NCBI RefSeq assembly: GCF_027460265.1 | Contig: NZ_JAPZBC010000001.1 | Location: 3,309,001 to 3,373,000, forward strand | Source: Streptomyces sp. WMMC940 | GTDB taxonomy: Bacteria > Actinomycetota > Actinomycetes > Streptomycetales > Streptomycetaceae | Reading direction: 5' to 3' | Length of the DNA stretch: 64,000 bases | In this document: positions 32,139 to 40,632 of the stretch, one piece after another | How positions within the stretch are numbered: the stretch's first letter is position 1 | Layout: every line of letters starts with the position of its first letter | The notes under the pieces: generated by a model | What the model was told of the DNA's origin: nothing | Databases searched by the model: none | What the model saw: the letters and a program-made list of their open reading frames with translations, nothing else | Program-made: the position numbers and the translations under genes

Positions 32139-34736
32139 ATGGCATTCAATCACTTACCAGCAGCCATGCACGACGCCTTGGGACCATTGTCCGTCACGCC
32201 GGTGACACACTCGGTCCCGATGGCCATGAATCACCGACCCAGACGACCCGCCGAGAGCGGGGAAACCCGCCCCTCCCCGGGTACGGTCCTCGACCGGCTC
32301 ACCGCGGGGGCGGGCCGGGCTGCGCGCATCACTCATACGGAGCACTTGCCCCCCAGGCCGGGCCGCCATGCAGTCTGGCCGCACCGTATCCGGGCGGAAG
32401 TGATCAACGCCATCCAGCAGGCCGGGATCGAACACCCCTGGGCCCACCAGGCAGCCGCCGCCGAGCACGCCCTGGACGGCGAGTCGGTCGTGATCGCCAC
32501 CGGAACCGCCTCCGGCAAGTCCCTCGCCTACCTCGCGCCGGTCCTCAGCGCCCTGCTGGACGGCTCGGAGGCGCCCAACGGACGGGGCACCACCGCCCTC
32601 TACCTGGCCCCGACGAAGGCCCTCGCCGCCGACCAGCGCCGCGCGGTGAAGGAGCTCGCGTCGCCGCTGGGCAACCGTGTGCGACCGGCCGTGTACGACG
32701 GTGACACCCCCGTCGAGGAGCGGGAGTGGGTCCGCCAGTACGCGAACTACGTCCTGACCAACCCGGACATGCTGCACCGGGGCATCCTCCCGTCACATCC
32801 CCGCTGGTCCTCCTTCCTGCGTTCCCTGCGCTACGTCGTGATCGACGAGTGCCACACCTACCGCGGGGTCTTCGGGTCCCACGTCGCCCAGGTGCTCCGC
32901 CGGCTGCGCCGGGTGTGCGCCCGCTACGACGCGCATCCGGTGTTCCTCCTGGCCTCGGCGACGGCCGCCGACCCCGCCGTCGCCGCCGGCCGTCTGACCG
33001 GTCTGCCCGTCACCGAGGTCTCGGACGACGCCTCGCCCCGGGGTGAGCTGGTCTTCGCGCTCTGGGAGCCACCGCTCACCGAGCTGCACGGCGAGAAGGG
33101 GGCCCCGGTGCGCCGTACGGCCACCGCGGAGACGGCGGACCTCCTGACCGACCTGACCGTCCAGGGCGTCCGCACGGTCGCCTTCGTGCGCTCACGGCGG
33201 GGCGCCGAGCTGATCTCGGTCATCAGCCAGGAGCGCCTGGCCGAGGTGGACCGGGCCCTCGCACGGCGTGTCGCCGCGTACCGGGGCGGTTACCTGCCCG
33301 AGGAACGTCGCGCCCTGGAGCGTGCCCTGCACTCGGGCGAACTGCTCGGGCTGGCCGCCACCACCGCGTTGGAACTGGGCGTCGACGTGTCCGGCCTGGA
33401 CGCGGTCCTGATCTCCGGCTACCCCGGTACCCGCGCCTCGCTCTGGCAGCAGGCGGGCCGGGCCGGCCGCTCGGGACAGGGTGCCCTCGCGGTGCTGGTC
33501 GCCCGCGACGACCCGCTGGACACCTTCCTCGTCCACCATCCCGAGGCGCTGTTCCGGCAGCCCGTGGAGTCCACGGTCCTCGACCCGGACAACCCCTACG
33601 TCCTGGCACCGCACCTCTGCGCGGCCGCTGCGGAGCTGCCCCTGACGGAGCGGGACCTGGAACTGTTCGGCCCGGCCGCCCCCGGGTTGCTGCCGCAGCT
33701 GGAGAGCGCGGGGCTGCTGCGCAGGCGCACCGCCGGCTGGTACTGGACCCGCCGGGAGCGGGCAGCCGACCTCGCGGACATCCGCGGCGAGGGCGGGCGG
33801 CCCGTCCAGATCGTCGAGGCCGCCACCGGCCGGCTGCTCGGCACGGTCGACGAACCGGCGGCCCACACCGCCGTCCACGACGGCGCCGTGCATCTCCACC
33901 AGGGTCGTACGTACCTGGTGAAGCGGCTGGACCTGGAGGACTCCGTCGCCCTCGTCGAGGAGGCGAACCCGCCCTACTCCACCACCGCCCGGGACACCAC
34001 CTCCATCTCCGTCCTCGAGACCGACACCGAGATCCCGTGGGGCGCCGGCCGTCTCTGCTACGGCTCCGTCGAGGTCACCAACCAGGTCGTCTCCTTCCTG
34101 CGCCGGAGGCTGATCACCGGTGAGGTGCTCGGCGAGACCAAGCTCGACCTGCCGCCGCGCACCCTGCGCACCCGTGCCGTGTGGTGGACCGTGACCGAGG
34201 ACCAGCTGGACGCCGCCCGGGTGAACCCGGAGCAGCTGGGCGGGGCACTCCACGCCGCCGAGCACGCCTCCATCGGGCTCCTCCCGCTCTTCGCCACCTG
34301 CGACCGCTGGGACATCGGCGGGGTCTCCGTACCGCTGCACCCGGACACCCTGCTGCCGACCGTGTTCGTCTACGACGGGCACCCCGGTGGTGCGGGTTTC
34401 GCCGAGCGGGCCTTCCACACGGCCCGTGAGTGGCTCGGCGCGACCCTGGAGGCCATCGCCTCCTGCGAGTGCGAGGCGGGCTGTCCGTCCTGCATCCAGT
34501 CCCCCAAGTGCGGCAACGGCAACGACCCGCTCCACAAGCGCGCCGCCGTCCGCCTGCTCACCGTCCTCCTGAGGGATGCCCCGGGCGCTCCCGGTGCCGG
34601 CCCCCCTGACCCGCGAAGCGCCTCGGACGCCTCGGACGCCTCGGGCCGGAAAGCGGAGACGACCGGGGAGCCATTGGGCCGCCAGGGGGATCCGGCAGCC
34701 ACGCAGGACCCGACCCCGGGCGCCCCCGAGGCCTGA
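32139..34736 (+). CDS. DEAD/DEAH-box helicase with DUF1998 C-terminus (MrfA-like)
   Basis: An 865-residue superfamily 2 helicase. Walker A is ATGTASGKSLAY near residues 120-131, Walker B is VVIDECHTYRG near residue 235, and helicase motif VI is in 'LWQQAGRAGRSGQGA'. The C-terminal DUF1998 domain has the Cys cluster CECEAGCPSC-x5-C near residues 776-792, a metal-binding signature of the MrfA/Rv3649 family implicated in DNA repair of crosslinks. The tail after residue 805 is Pro/Ser-rich and disordered. The ATG at 32139 is chosen because the preceding 'MAFNHLPAAMHDALGPLS' region looks conserved; an internal ATG at 32220 is an alternative. It is divergent from bldG (78 bp). Confidence 0.9.
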   Translation: MAFNHLPAAMHDALGPLSVTPVTHSVPMAMNHRPRRPAESGETRPSPGTVLDRLTAGAGRAARITHTEHLPPRPGRHAVWPHRIRAEVINAIQQAGIEHPWAHQAAAAEHALDGESVVIATGTASGKSLAYLAPVLSALLDGSEAPNGRGTTALYLAPTKALAADQRRAVKELASPLGNRVRPAVYDGDTPVEEREWVRQYANYVLTNPDMLHRGILPSHPRWSSFLRSLRYVVIDECHTYRGVFGSHVAQVLRRLRRVCARYDAHPVFLLASATAADPAVAAGRLTGLPVTEVSDDASPRGELVFALWEPPLTELHGEKGAPVRRTATAETADLLTDLTVQGVRTVAFVRSRRGAELISVISQERLAEVDRALARRVAAYRGGYLPEERRALERALHSGELLGLAATTALELGVDVSGLDAVLISGYPGTRASLWQQAGRAGRSGQGALAVLVARDDPLDTFLVHHPEALFRQPVESTVLDPDNPYVLAPHLCAAAAELPLTERDLELFGPAAPGLLPQLESAGLLRRRTAGWYWTRRERAADLADIRGEGGRPVQIVEAATGRLLGTVDEPAAHTAVHDGAVHLHQGRTYLVKRLDLEDSVALVEEANPPYSTTARDTTSISVLETDTEIPWGAGRLCYGSVEVTNQVVSFLRRRLITGEVLGETKLDLPPRTLRTRAVWWTVTEDQLDAARVNPEQLGGALHAAEHASIGLLPLFATCDRWDIGGVSVPLHPDTLLPTVFVYDGHPGGAGFAERAFHTAREWLGATLEAIASCECEAGCPSCIQSPKCGNGNDPLHKRAAVRLLTVLLRDAPGAPGAGPPDPRSASDASDASGRKAETTGEPLGRQGDPAATQDPTPGAPEA

Positions 34737-34897
34737 CGGATCTCGCCGGCCCCGGCGGAGCGCGCCGACTGCCCGAAGCGAGCCCACCGATCAGGCGGGT
34801 CCGGCCGGGCCGCCCCCGACGCCTCCAGACGGGCGGGACGGATCAGGCGGGCTTGGCGAGTCCGACGGACGGGACGGGTCCTGCAGACTGCGAGGGC

Positions 34898-35275
34898 CTA
34901 CGAGCGGGCGGTGTCCGGCGGCGCGGGCACCGGCGGGCTGGACGGGGCCGGCGGGCCGGCGCGGGATCTGACCTCCGGCCGGTACGGGCCGAGGGCGGCG
35001 CCGGCCGTCACGTCGGCGATCTCACCGGCCACCGCGCACCGCACGACCACCGCCCCTTGTGCCCGGGCCACATGTACCGCCCAGGCACATGCCGGTCCGG
35101 CGCCTTCCAGCGCCCGGTCGGCCGCGGCGAGCGCAGCGAGGTCGGCGGCGGCACCCGCACGGTGACGGGCGACGACCGCCTGCCCCATGGCGAGCACCAC
35201 GGCGAAGACCGCGCACATCGCGCACGCCGCCATGGCCACCCATACGGTCGCCGAGCCCCTGTCGCGGCTCCTCAT
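34898..35275 (-). CDS. TadE/G-like pseudopilin of the Rv3654c type
   Basis: A 125-residue protein. A short basic N-terminus is followed by one hydrophobic helix (SATVWVAMAACAMCAVFAVVLAM) and then 'VVARHRAGAAADLAALAAADRALEG', a segment shared by the actinobacterial 'helicase/secretion neighborhood' TadE-like family. The processing motif is G-SATVW, so the Glu at +5 normally seen in prepilins is Trp. It ends in a Pro-rich tail. Its ATG (35275) overlaps the stop of the tadE-like gene by 4 bp, so translation should be coupled. It is the last gene of the Tad-like operon. Confidence 0.8.
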   Translation of the reverse strand: MRSRDRGSATVWVAMAACAMCAVFAVVLAMGQAVVARHRAGAAADLAALAAADRALEGAGPACAWAVHVARAQGAVVVRCAVAGEIADVTAGAALGPYRPEVRSRAGPPAPSSPPVPAPPDTARS

Positions 35276-35688
35276 GGTTCGCCGCCCCCCACCGCGTCCT
35301 CCGCCAGAGCGACGGCTTCGGCCGTCAGAGTGAGGGCCGCTGCCGCGGGACCGGGGCTCGCCGACTCGACCCGCACCCGCCAGAGGTCCCCGTCCCTGCC
35401 CAAGGAGATCTTCGAACCGGCCGGTGCCGCCGAACGGGCGGCCGAGAGGGCCGCGGCCTCCGGCTCCGAACGGGCGGCCGCCCGCGCGCCCGCCCTGGCG
35501 GCGTCCACGCACTGGATCTGCGCCGACGCCGCCATCAGCGCCCAGACGAGCGCCATCGTGAACACCACCAGCGCGGGCACTGCCACCGCGGCCTCTGCCG
35601 TGACGGATCCCCGGTCGGCTCCACGGCAGGAGCCCCGGAGCACGGACGCCGCGGTGCCGGAGACCTCGGAGGTGTCAGAACTGCCCAT
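35272..35688 (-). CDS. tadE: TadE-like pseudopilin
   Basis: A 138-residue protein with a prepilin-type N-terminus: DRGSVTAEAAVAVPALVVFTMALVWALM, with Gly before the cleavage site and Glu at +5, followed by one transmembrane helix. Then 'IQCVDAARAGARAAARSE' and a periplasmic beta-rich part. This is the TadE layout (minor pseudopilin of Tad systems). ATG 35688 follows GGAAGG. It overlaps the upstream pilin-like gene by 14 bp and the downstream gene by 4 bp. Confidence 0.85.
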   Translation of the reverse strand: MGSSDTSEVSGTAASVLRGSCRGADRGSVTAEAAVAVPALVVFTMALVWALMAASAQIQCVDAARAGARAAARSEPEAAALSAARSAAPAGSKISLGRDGDLWRVRVESASPGPAAAALTLTAEAVALAEDAVGGGEP

Positions 35689-35965
35689 TGAGCGCCTTCC
35701 CAATGATCGATTCGAGTGCCGTGGAGACCGTGTCGCTGGTGATCACCTGATAGAGAGCCGCTGCGAAGGCGCATGCCGCGATCGTGCCCATCGCGTACTC
35801 CGAGGTCGTCATTCCGGCATCGCCCCGCGGGAGCCGGCCCGAGAGCCGGTCACGCGCCCTGGTGAGGACGTCCCTGGTCCGGGACGCGGCCCTGGTGCGT
35901 GCGAAGTCCGCAGACCTCGCCCCGGTGGATACCGCTCCCTGGGTGTTCACATCGGTCACGCTCAT
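35675..35965 (-). CDS. Flp-type pilin candidate (DUF4244)
   Basis: A 96-residue protein with a basic leader of about 50 residues and then GDAGMTTSEYAMGTIAACAFAAALY. The pattern G-MTTSEY matches the type IVb (Flp) prepilin site: Gly before cleavage, Glu at +5, Tyr at +6 and a single hydrophobic helix behind. It is followed by a very short hydrophilic tail (SALESIIGKALNGQF). The family is usually labelled DUF4244, but motif and operon position suggest the major pilin of this system. ATG 35965 has GAGGGGA. Confidence 0.8.
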   Translation of the reverse strand: MSVTDVNTQGAVSTGARSADFARTRAASRTRDVLTRARDRLSGRLPRGDAGMTTSEYAMGTIAACAFAAALYQVITSDTVSTALESIIGKALNGQF

Positions 35966-36030
35966 GTCGATCCCCTCGATGCCGAGTGCCGTTGGTGGCC
36001 TTGGTGTTTTTGATGCTGTTGACCCTGGTG

Positions 36031-36075
36031 GTGCTCTTGGTGCTCTTGGTGCTCTTGGTGCTGTTGGTGCTGGTG
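36031..36075. repeat. 9-bp tandem repeat upstream of the pilin-like gene
   Basis: GTGCTCTTG is repeated exactly at 36031-36039, 36040-36048 and 36049-36057, then with one or two changes at 36058-36066 and 36067-36075. It lies in the 195-bp gap between the tadC-like stop and the pilin-like start. On the minus strand it reads as Ser-Thr-Lys repeats in a frame with an ATG at 36137, which could encode a short peptide, but no homology supports that. Confidence 0.75.
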
Positions 36076-36160
36076 GTGCTTCGATTGGCACCGGTGCTGC
36101 TGGTGCCGCTGACGAACGCCGTCGATGCCCCGGCCATGCGCTGCTCCCTTGCGCCGCCGG

Positions 36161-36949
36161 TCAGTCGCCGCCGTTGCCGTGCAGCAGCCCCGTGGCCAGG
36201 CCGATCACGACGGGGGCCACCCCGATCGCGAGGAAGGCGGGCAGAAAGCAGAGCCCCACCGGTGCCGTGATCAGCACCTGGGCGCGCTGCGCCCGGGAGG
36301 CCGCGATGCGGACCTTCTCCGCCCGGAGCCCCGCAGCCAGCCGGGCGACCGGCTCCGCGGCGGGTGCTCCCGTCGCGGCTGCCTGCTCAAGACAGCGGGC
36401 GAGTCCCGACGCCCCCGGAATCTCCCCGAACCTCCCCCAGGCCCGCGCCGGTTCGCTTCCCAGCCGAAGCTCGGCCGCCGTCTGCTCCAGTCGCTCCCCG
36501 ACCGGTCCGCCGAGCGACTGGCCGACCGCGAGCGCCGCCTCGCCTGGCCCGGCTCCCGCAGAGAGGCAGGCGGCCAGCAGCTCCGCGGCGAGCGGCAGTT
36601 GGTCGGAAACCCTCCTCTCCGAGGCGCCCGCCGCCCTGTCCCGTGCGCGGCCCCGCTGCCACCTCCGCAGGCCGTACGCTCCGGCAAGCCCCAGCAGACA
36701 CCCGGTGATGCCCCCGGCTACGACCCAGCCGGTGAACACCGCCACGACCGGGGCCGCCCACGGCCCCACCCATGCCGGCGCGCGTACAGGCCGCCGACGG
36801 CGCAAAGTCCCGTGCCGCGCGGCGCCCGGCCCAAGGAGTGCGTGGAGCCGCCTGCGTGCCTGCCGACGACGGAGCCGCCGCACCGTCCAGGCCGCCGCCG
36901 CGGCCGGCGGAACAGCGATGCCCAGGATCCTGAGGAACTCGTCACCCAC
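36161..36949 (-). CDS. tadC: TadC-like type II/IV secretion F-domain membrane protein
   Basis: A 262-residue protein of the T2SSF family. The domain core reads 'VSDQLPLAAELLAACLSAGAGPGEAALAVGQSLGGPVGERLEQTAAELRLG' and later 'ASRAQRAQVLITAPVGLCFLPAFLAIGVAPVV' (C-terminal helices). It forms the inner-membrane platform with TadB. The start is GTG at 36949, overlapping the tadB stop by 8 bp. Confidence 0.87.
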   Translation of the reverse strand: MGDEFLRILGIAVPPAAAAAWTVRRLRRRQARRRLHALLGPGAARHGTLRRRRPVRAPAWVGPWAAPVVAVFTGWVVAGGITGCLLGLAGAYGLRRWQRGRARDRAAGASERRVSDQLPLAAELLAACLSAGAGPGEAALAVGQSLGGPVGERLEQTAAELRLGSEPARAWGRFGEIPGASGLARCLEQAAATGAPAAEPVARLAAGLRAEKVRIAASRAQRAQVLITAPVGLCFLPAFLAIGVAPVVIGLATGLLHGNGGD

Positions 36950-37793
36950 GGCCGCCCCCCGCCCGTACGATGCGCGTCGCCCAGTACAGTCCGACGGCTT
37001 CCAGCAGTCCGCCGACCAGCAGACAGCCCAGCCCTGCGGGGCTGTGCAGCAGGACGCGCACGGGATCGGCGCCGAGCGCCCAGCCCAGTGCCAGTCCGAT
37101 CCCCGGGAGCAACGCCAGCACCACGACCGTCGACCATGCCCCGGCCAACTGTGCCCTCAGCGACTCCCGTTGCTCCTGCTCGGCTCTGAGAGCGGCCTCG
37201 AGCCGGTCGATTCCCGCCGCCAGACCCGCCCCACTGTCCACGGCGACGAGCCAGCAGGCGGCCAACCCGGCCAGCCCCTCTGCACCCGGTTCACCGGACG
37301 CACGCCTCAGCTCCGTCGGCACGTCCCCGCCGAACCGGGCGGCCGCCAGCACCGCCGCCTCCGCGGCACCCAGCGCCCCGGTGATCCGGCCCGCGGTCCG
37401 CAGTGCCTGTCCCGGCTGGCTGCCGGCCCTCAACTCCCCCGCGACAACGCCGCACAGAGCGATCACCGCACCGGCTCTGCCGTCCCTCGTCCTTCCGTGC
37501 TCGGACGCCCTCAGCCGCCGCCCCACCAGGGGAACCGCCACCGCACCCGCGATGAGCGGCAGCACCGACTCGCCGAGCACAGCCAGGAAAGCGCCCGCCG
37601 GCAGGCACAGCCATTCGCGCCGAAACCGACCCACGGATCGCCGCCAGCGCTCCCAGGGCCAGCGGGCGTCCGGTCGCACGGCGACGCCGGACGCCAGCAC
37701 CAGCCGCGCCCTTCGCAGTCCTTCGTCCCGGCCGACCGTCAGACAGGCGGCAGCCCCCGCGCACACGACCGCATACATCGCCGCGGTCGTCAT
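36942..37793 (-). CDS. tadB: TadB-like inner-membrane platform protein
   Basis: A 283-residue T2SSF-family protein with N- and C-terminal transmembrane helices and a central cytoplasmic helical domain ('VIALCGVVAGELRAGSQPGQALRTAG', 'LAGLAACWLVAVDSGAGLAAGIDRLEAALRAEQEQRESLRAQLAGA'). It partners TadC in the platform. The ATG at 37793 overlaps the tadA stop by 4 bp. Confidence 0.87.
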   Translation of the reverse strand: MTTAAMYAVVCAGAAACLTVGRDEGLRRARLVLASGVAVRPDARWPWERWRRSVGRFRREWLCLPAGAFLAVLGESVLPLIAGAVAVPLVGRRLRASEHGRTRDGRAGAVIALCGVVAGELRAGSQPGQALRTAGRITGALGAAEAAVLAAARFGGDVPTELRRASGEPGAEGLAGLAACWLVAVDSGAGLAAGIDRLEAALRAEQEQRESLRAQLAGAWSTVVVLALLPGIGLALGWALGADPVRVLLHSPAGLGCLLVGGLLEAVGLYWATRIVRAGGGRG

Positions 37794-38938
37794 CGAGACC
37801 CCCCGATCAGGGACCGCAGTCGCTCCCAGCCTCGTTCACGGACGAAGTGCGCCGCACCCCACCGCAGCGCCGGCACGGTGACCACGAGCCCGGCCGCGTC
37901 CCGCTCCAGCACGTGGATCTCGGCAACCCGGCGCCCGCCGTCCCGCCGCCGTACGAGATGCACCACGACCGACAGTGCGGCTGCCAACTGGCTGTGCAGT
38001 GCCGCCCGGTCGAGCCCGGCCGCCGTCCCGAGGGCCTCGAGCCGCGCCGGGACGTCCGCGGCCGTGTTGGCGTGGACGGTCCCGCAGCCGCCGTCGTGAC
38101 CGGTGTTCAACGCCGCCAGCAGGTCGGTCACTTCGGAACCGCGCACCTCCCCGACGACCAGCCGGTCCGGACGCATTCGAAGCGCCTGGCGCACGAGGTC
38201 GCGAAGGGTGACCAGACCCGCGCCCTCCTGGTTGGCCGGACGGGATTCGAGGCGCACGACGTGCGGATGGTCGGGACGCAGTTCCGCGGAGTCCTCCGCG
38301 AGCACGATGCGCTCGTGCTCGCCCACCAGTCCCAACAGGGTGGACAGCAGCGTCGTCTTGCCTGAGCCGGTGCCACCGCTGATCAGATACGAGACCCTGG
38401 CCTCGATCAATGCAGTGAACAGCCGGTCGCCGCCCGGCGGTACCGTGCCGGCCGCCATCAGCTCGTGCAGCGAGAAGGCCCTCGGCCGGACCACCCGCAG
38501 CGACAGACAGGTGGATCCGACCGCCACGGGAGGCAGCACCGCGTGCATCCGCGTGCCGTCGGGCAGCCTGGCGTCCACCCAGGGACGGGCGTCGTCCAGC
38601 CGCCTTCCCGCCACCGCCGCGAGCCGCTGCGCCAGCCGACGCACCGCTGCCGCGTCGGGGAAGCACACCTCGGTGAGCCGGAGTCCGCAACCCCGGTCGA
38701 CCCACACCCGGTCGGGCGCCGAGACCAGCACATCGGTCACGGCGGGGTCGGCGAGGAGTGGCTCCAGGGGCCCGGTGCCGACCAGTTCGCATCGCAGTTC
38801 CTCGGCGGCGCCGAGGACCTCCGCGTCGCCGAGCAGCCGTCCCTGCGCCCGCAGCGCCGCGGCCACCCTGGCCGGAGTGGGCTCGGCCCCGCTCTCGGCG
38901 AGCCGTTGCCGTACCGCTTCCAGAAGGACCGACGTCAC
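37790..38938 (-). CDS. tadA: TadA/CpaF-type secretion ATPase
   Basis: A 382-residue hexameric secretion ATPase. Walker A is SGGTGSGKTTLLSTLLG near residues 186-197. The Asp box follows in 'IVLAEDSAELRPDHPHVVRLE'. Walker B is in 'MRPDRLVVGEVRGSEV' and the His box in 'GHDGGCGTVHANTA'. The N-terminal domain has 'GPLEPLLADPAVTDVLV'. It powers pilin assembly in Tad systems. The GTG at 38938 overlaps the ssd gene by 4 bp. Length is normal for actinobacterial CpaF. Confidence 0.95.
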   Translation of the reverse strand: MTSVLLEAVRQRLAESGAEPTPARVAAALRAQGRLLGDAEVLGAAEELRCELVGTGPLEPLLADPAVTDVLVSAPDRVWVDRGCGLRLTEVCFPDAAAVRRLAQRLAAVAGRRLDDARPWVDARLPDGTRMHAVLPPVAVGSTCLSLRVVRPRAFSLHELMAAGTVPPGGDRLFTALIEARVSYLISGGTGSGKTTLLSTLLGLVGEHERIVLAEDSAELRPDHPHVVRLESRPANQEGAGLVTLRDLVRQALRMRPDRLVVGEVRGSEVTDLLAALNTGHDGGCGTVHANTAADVPARLEALGTAAGLDRAALHSQLAAALSVVVHLVRRRDGGRRVAEIHVLERDAAGLVVTVPALRWGAAHFVRERGWERLRSLIGGSR

Positions 38939-40083
38939 GCCGCACCTCCACCGGTGAGCGCCCGTGCCCAGAAGGCGGAACAGAACCTGGCCAGCGGGTC
39001 CCGCTCCCCCGCGCCCGGCGGAACTCCCGCGTCGAGATCGGCGGACAGTCCGGCCTCCAGCGGGATTTCACCGGCCAGTTGCAGTTCCAGCGCCTCCGCC
39101 ACCCACCGCTCGTCCAGCCCCGGGCCCCACGGCCCTCGGACGACGAGCCGCAGATCCCCCAGCACCATGCGGACGGCCGACGCGACCCGACGTGCGGCGG
39201 AGACCGCACGCAGGTCGCCCGGCACCACGAGGAGCCCGACGTCCAACTGCGCCAGCGCCTCAGCCGTCCCTTCGTCGACTCGGCGGGGCAGGTCCACGAC
39301 GACGACTCCACCGCGTCTGCGTGCCGCTGCCAGCACCGACCGCATGGCCTCCGGCGGAATCGTCACCGAGTCCCCTCGGTCCCAGCTGAGCACCCGCAGT
39401 CCGTGCACCGATGGCAGCGACTCCTCAAGCGCGCCGCCCGCGACCCGGCCTCTGGAGGCCGCGAAGTCGGGCCAGCGCCGGCCCTCCTGCTGCTCCCCGC
39501 CGAGAAGGACGTCGAGGCCGCCGCCGAGCGGATCCCCGTCGACGAGCATCGTGCGCCTGCCCTCACGGGCCGCGGTCACGGCGAGCGCGCAGGCCAGCGT
39601 GGACGCACCGGCCCCGCCACGCCCGCCGATCACACCGACGGTCAGTGCGGGCCGCCCCACGCCCTCCGCGACATCGGCGATCCTGTCGACGAGCCAGCCC
39701 TCGGCGTCGGGAAGCCGCAGCACACACTCGGCGCCGATCTCCACCGCCCGGCGCCACACCTGTGGATCGTCCTGGTCGCGCCCGACGAGGAGCACACCGC
39801 GTCTGCGAGTGGCCCCCAGACACCGGGCGGCCGCGTCATCGCCGACCAGGACCAGTGGGGCCGCTTCCCAGCCGCCCGCGTCCTCCGGCACCGCGTGATG
39901 GACCTGCGGCTCGGCGCCGGCGGCGGCGCACAGTCTCAGCAGGTCGTCCAGGAGCGCCGGATCCTCCGTAATGATCAAGGGTCCCAACCGGCGCTCGGCA
40001 GGCCCCCCGTCCCCGCCGGCGGCCCCGGCCGTGCCCCGTGGGGCGGTCCTGCCGATGGCACCGGACGTCCCGTGTCGCACCAC
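38935..40083 (-). CDS. ssd: septum-site-determining protein Ssd/CpaE-like
   Basis: A 382-residue MinD/ParA-fold protein. An N-terminal receiver-like region (PLIITEDPALLDDLLRLCAAAG) precedes the ATPase fold: 'TVGVIGGRGGAGASTLACALA', with Ala where the deviant Walker A has Lys, then 'TMLVDGDPLGGGLDVLLGG' and 'VVVVDLPRRVDE'. Loss of that Lys is typical for Ssd proteins, so ATP hydrolysis is doubtful. In mycobacteria the family affects septum placement; in Tad operons CpaE/TadZ positions the apparatus. The GTG at 40083 has GGGGGAGAC upstream. It is the first gene of the operon. Confidence 0.88.
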   Translation of the reverse strand: MVRHGTSGAIGRTAPRGTAGAAGGDGGPAERRLGPLIITEDPALLDDLLRLCAAAGAEPQVHHAVPEDAGGWEAAPLVLVGDDAAARCLGATRRRGVLLVGRDQDDPQVWRRAVEIGAECVLRLPDAEGWLVDRIADVAEGVGRPALTVGVIGGRGGAGASTLACALAVTAAREGRRTMLVDGDPLGGGLDVLLGGEQQEGRRWPDFAASRGRVAGGALEESLPSVHGLRVLSWDRGDSVTIPPEAMRSVLAAARRRGGVVVVDLPRRVDEGTAEALAQLDVGLLVVPGDLRAVSAARRVASAVRMVLGDLRLVVRGPWGPGLDERWVAEALELQLAGEIPLEAGLSADLDAGVPPGAGERDPLARFCSAFWARALTGGGAA

Positions 40084-40632
40084 GATGTCTCCCCCTCTCG
40101 CCGCGCTGTGGCGGCGCCTCCCGCGGAAGCCGGCCGACCGGCCCCGCGTGCGTTCCCGCACCGCTCCCACCGGAGGCGGGATCGATGCGGGATCAGTGAT
40201 TCCTTCGGCCCGCGAAGTTCGCGGACGTAATCACCGTGCAGGGCAGCGGAAAATCGTGTGGATCTTGCTCCAAAAACTGTGGACGACTCACCGCTTGTGA
40301 ATATCCCGTTAGCCCGTACCGGTGACTTCCGGCATGACTTCCGCAGCGCAGCGCATCAATCACGCAGAGTGACGCAAGGCGGGGAACAGCGGAGTGACGC
40401 GTTCCAGGCGTACGGAGGTGAGGACGATCAGCAGCGGAAGGCGAAAATGCGTCCGGACATGCGACGACCCCCGCCGGGGGGGAGAGCGGGGGTCGTCCCC
40501 ACGGCCGACTCGGGGGGGGAGGAGTCGGACCGGGTTAGCACGGTCGCGAACGATCCGTGACTTCCATGGTGTACCCGAGAGCCTTCTCAGGCAAACCCAC
40601 GCGCCCCACCTTACGCCGAATGGAGGGCGCAT
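40084..40632. other. 549-bp divergent spacer with structured leader
   Basis: This region holds the promoters of the ssd/tad operon (minus) and the HAD gene (plus). A possible 37-codon ORF at 40447-40560 (ATG preceded by GGAAGG) runs through the two hairpins listed next and could be a leader peptide. From memory, small RNAs have been mapped near the equivalent S. coelicolor genes. No other gene is seen. Confidence 0.5.
40463..40528 (+). promoter_or_regulatory. two tandem hairpins with G-rich loops upstream of the HAD gene
   Basis: Hairpin 1 pairs 40463-40474 with 40486-40497 (12 bp, G-rich loop). Hairpin 2 pairs 40505-40511 with 40522-40528 (7 bp) around a loop containing eight consecutive G. 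They lie 105-170 bp before the HAD start. They could be an attenuator, part of a small RNA, or the terminator of a short upstream transcript. No T tract follows either. Confidence 0.5.
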
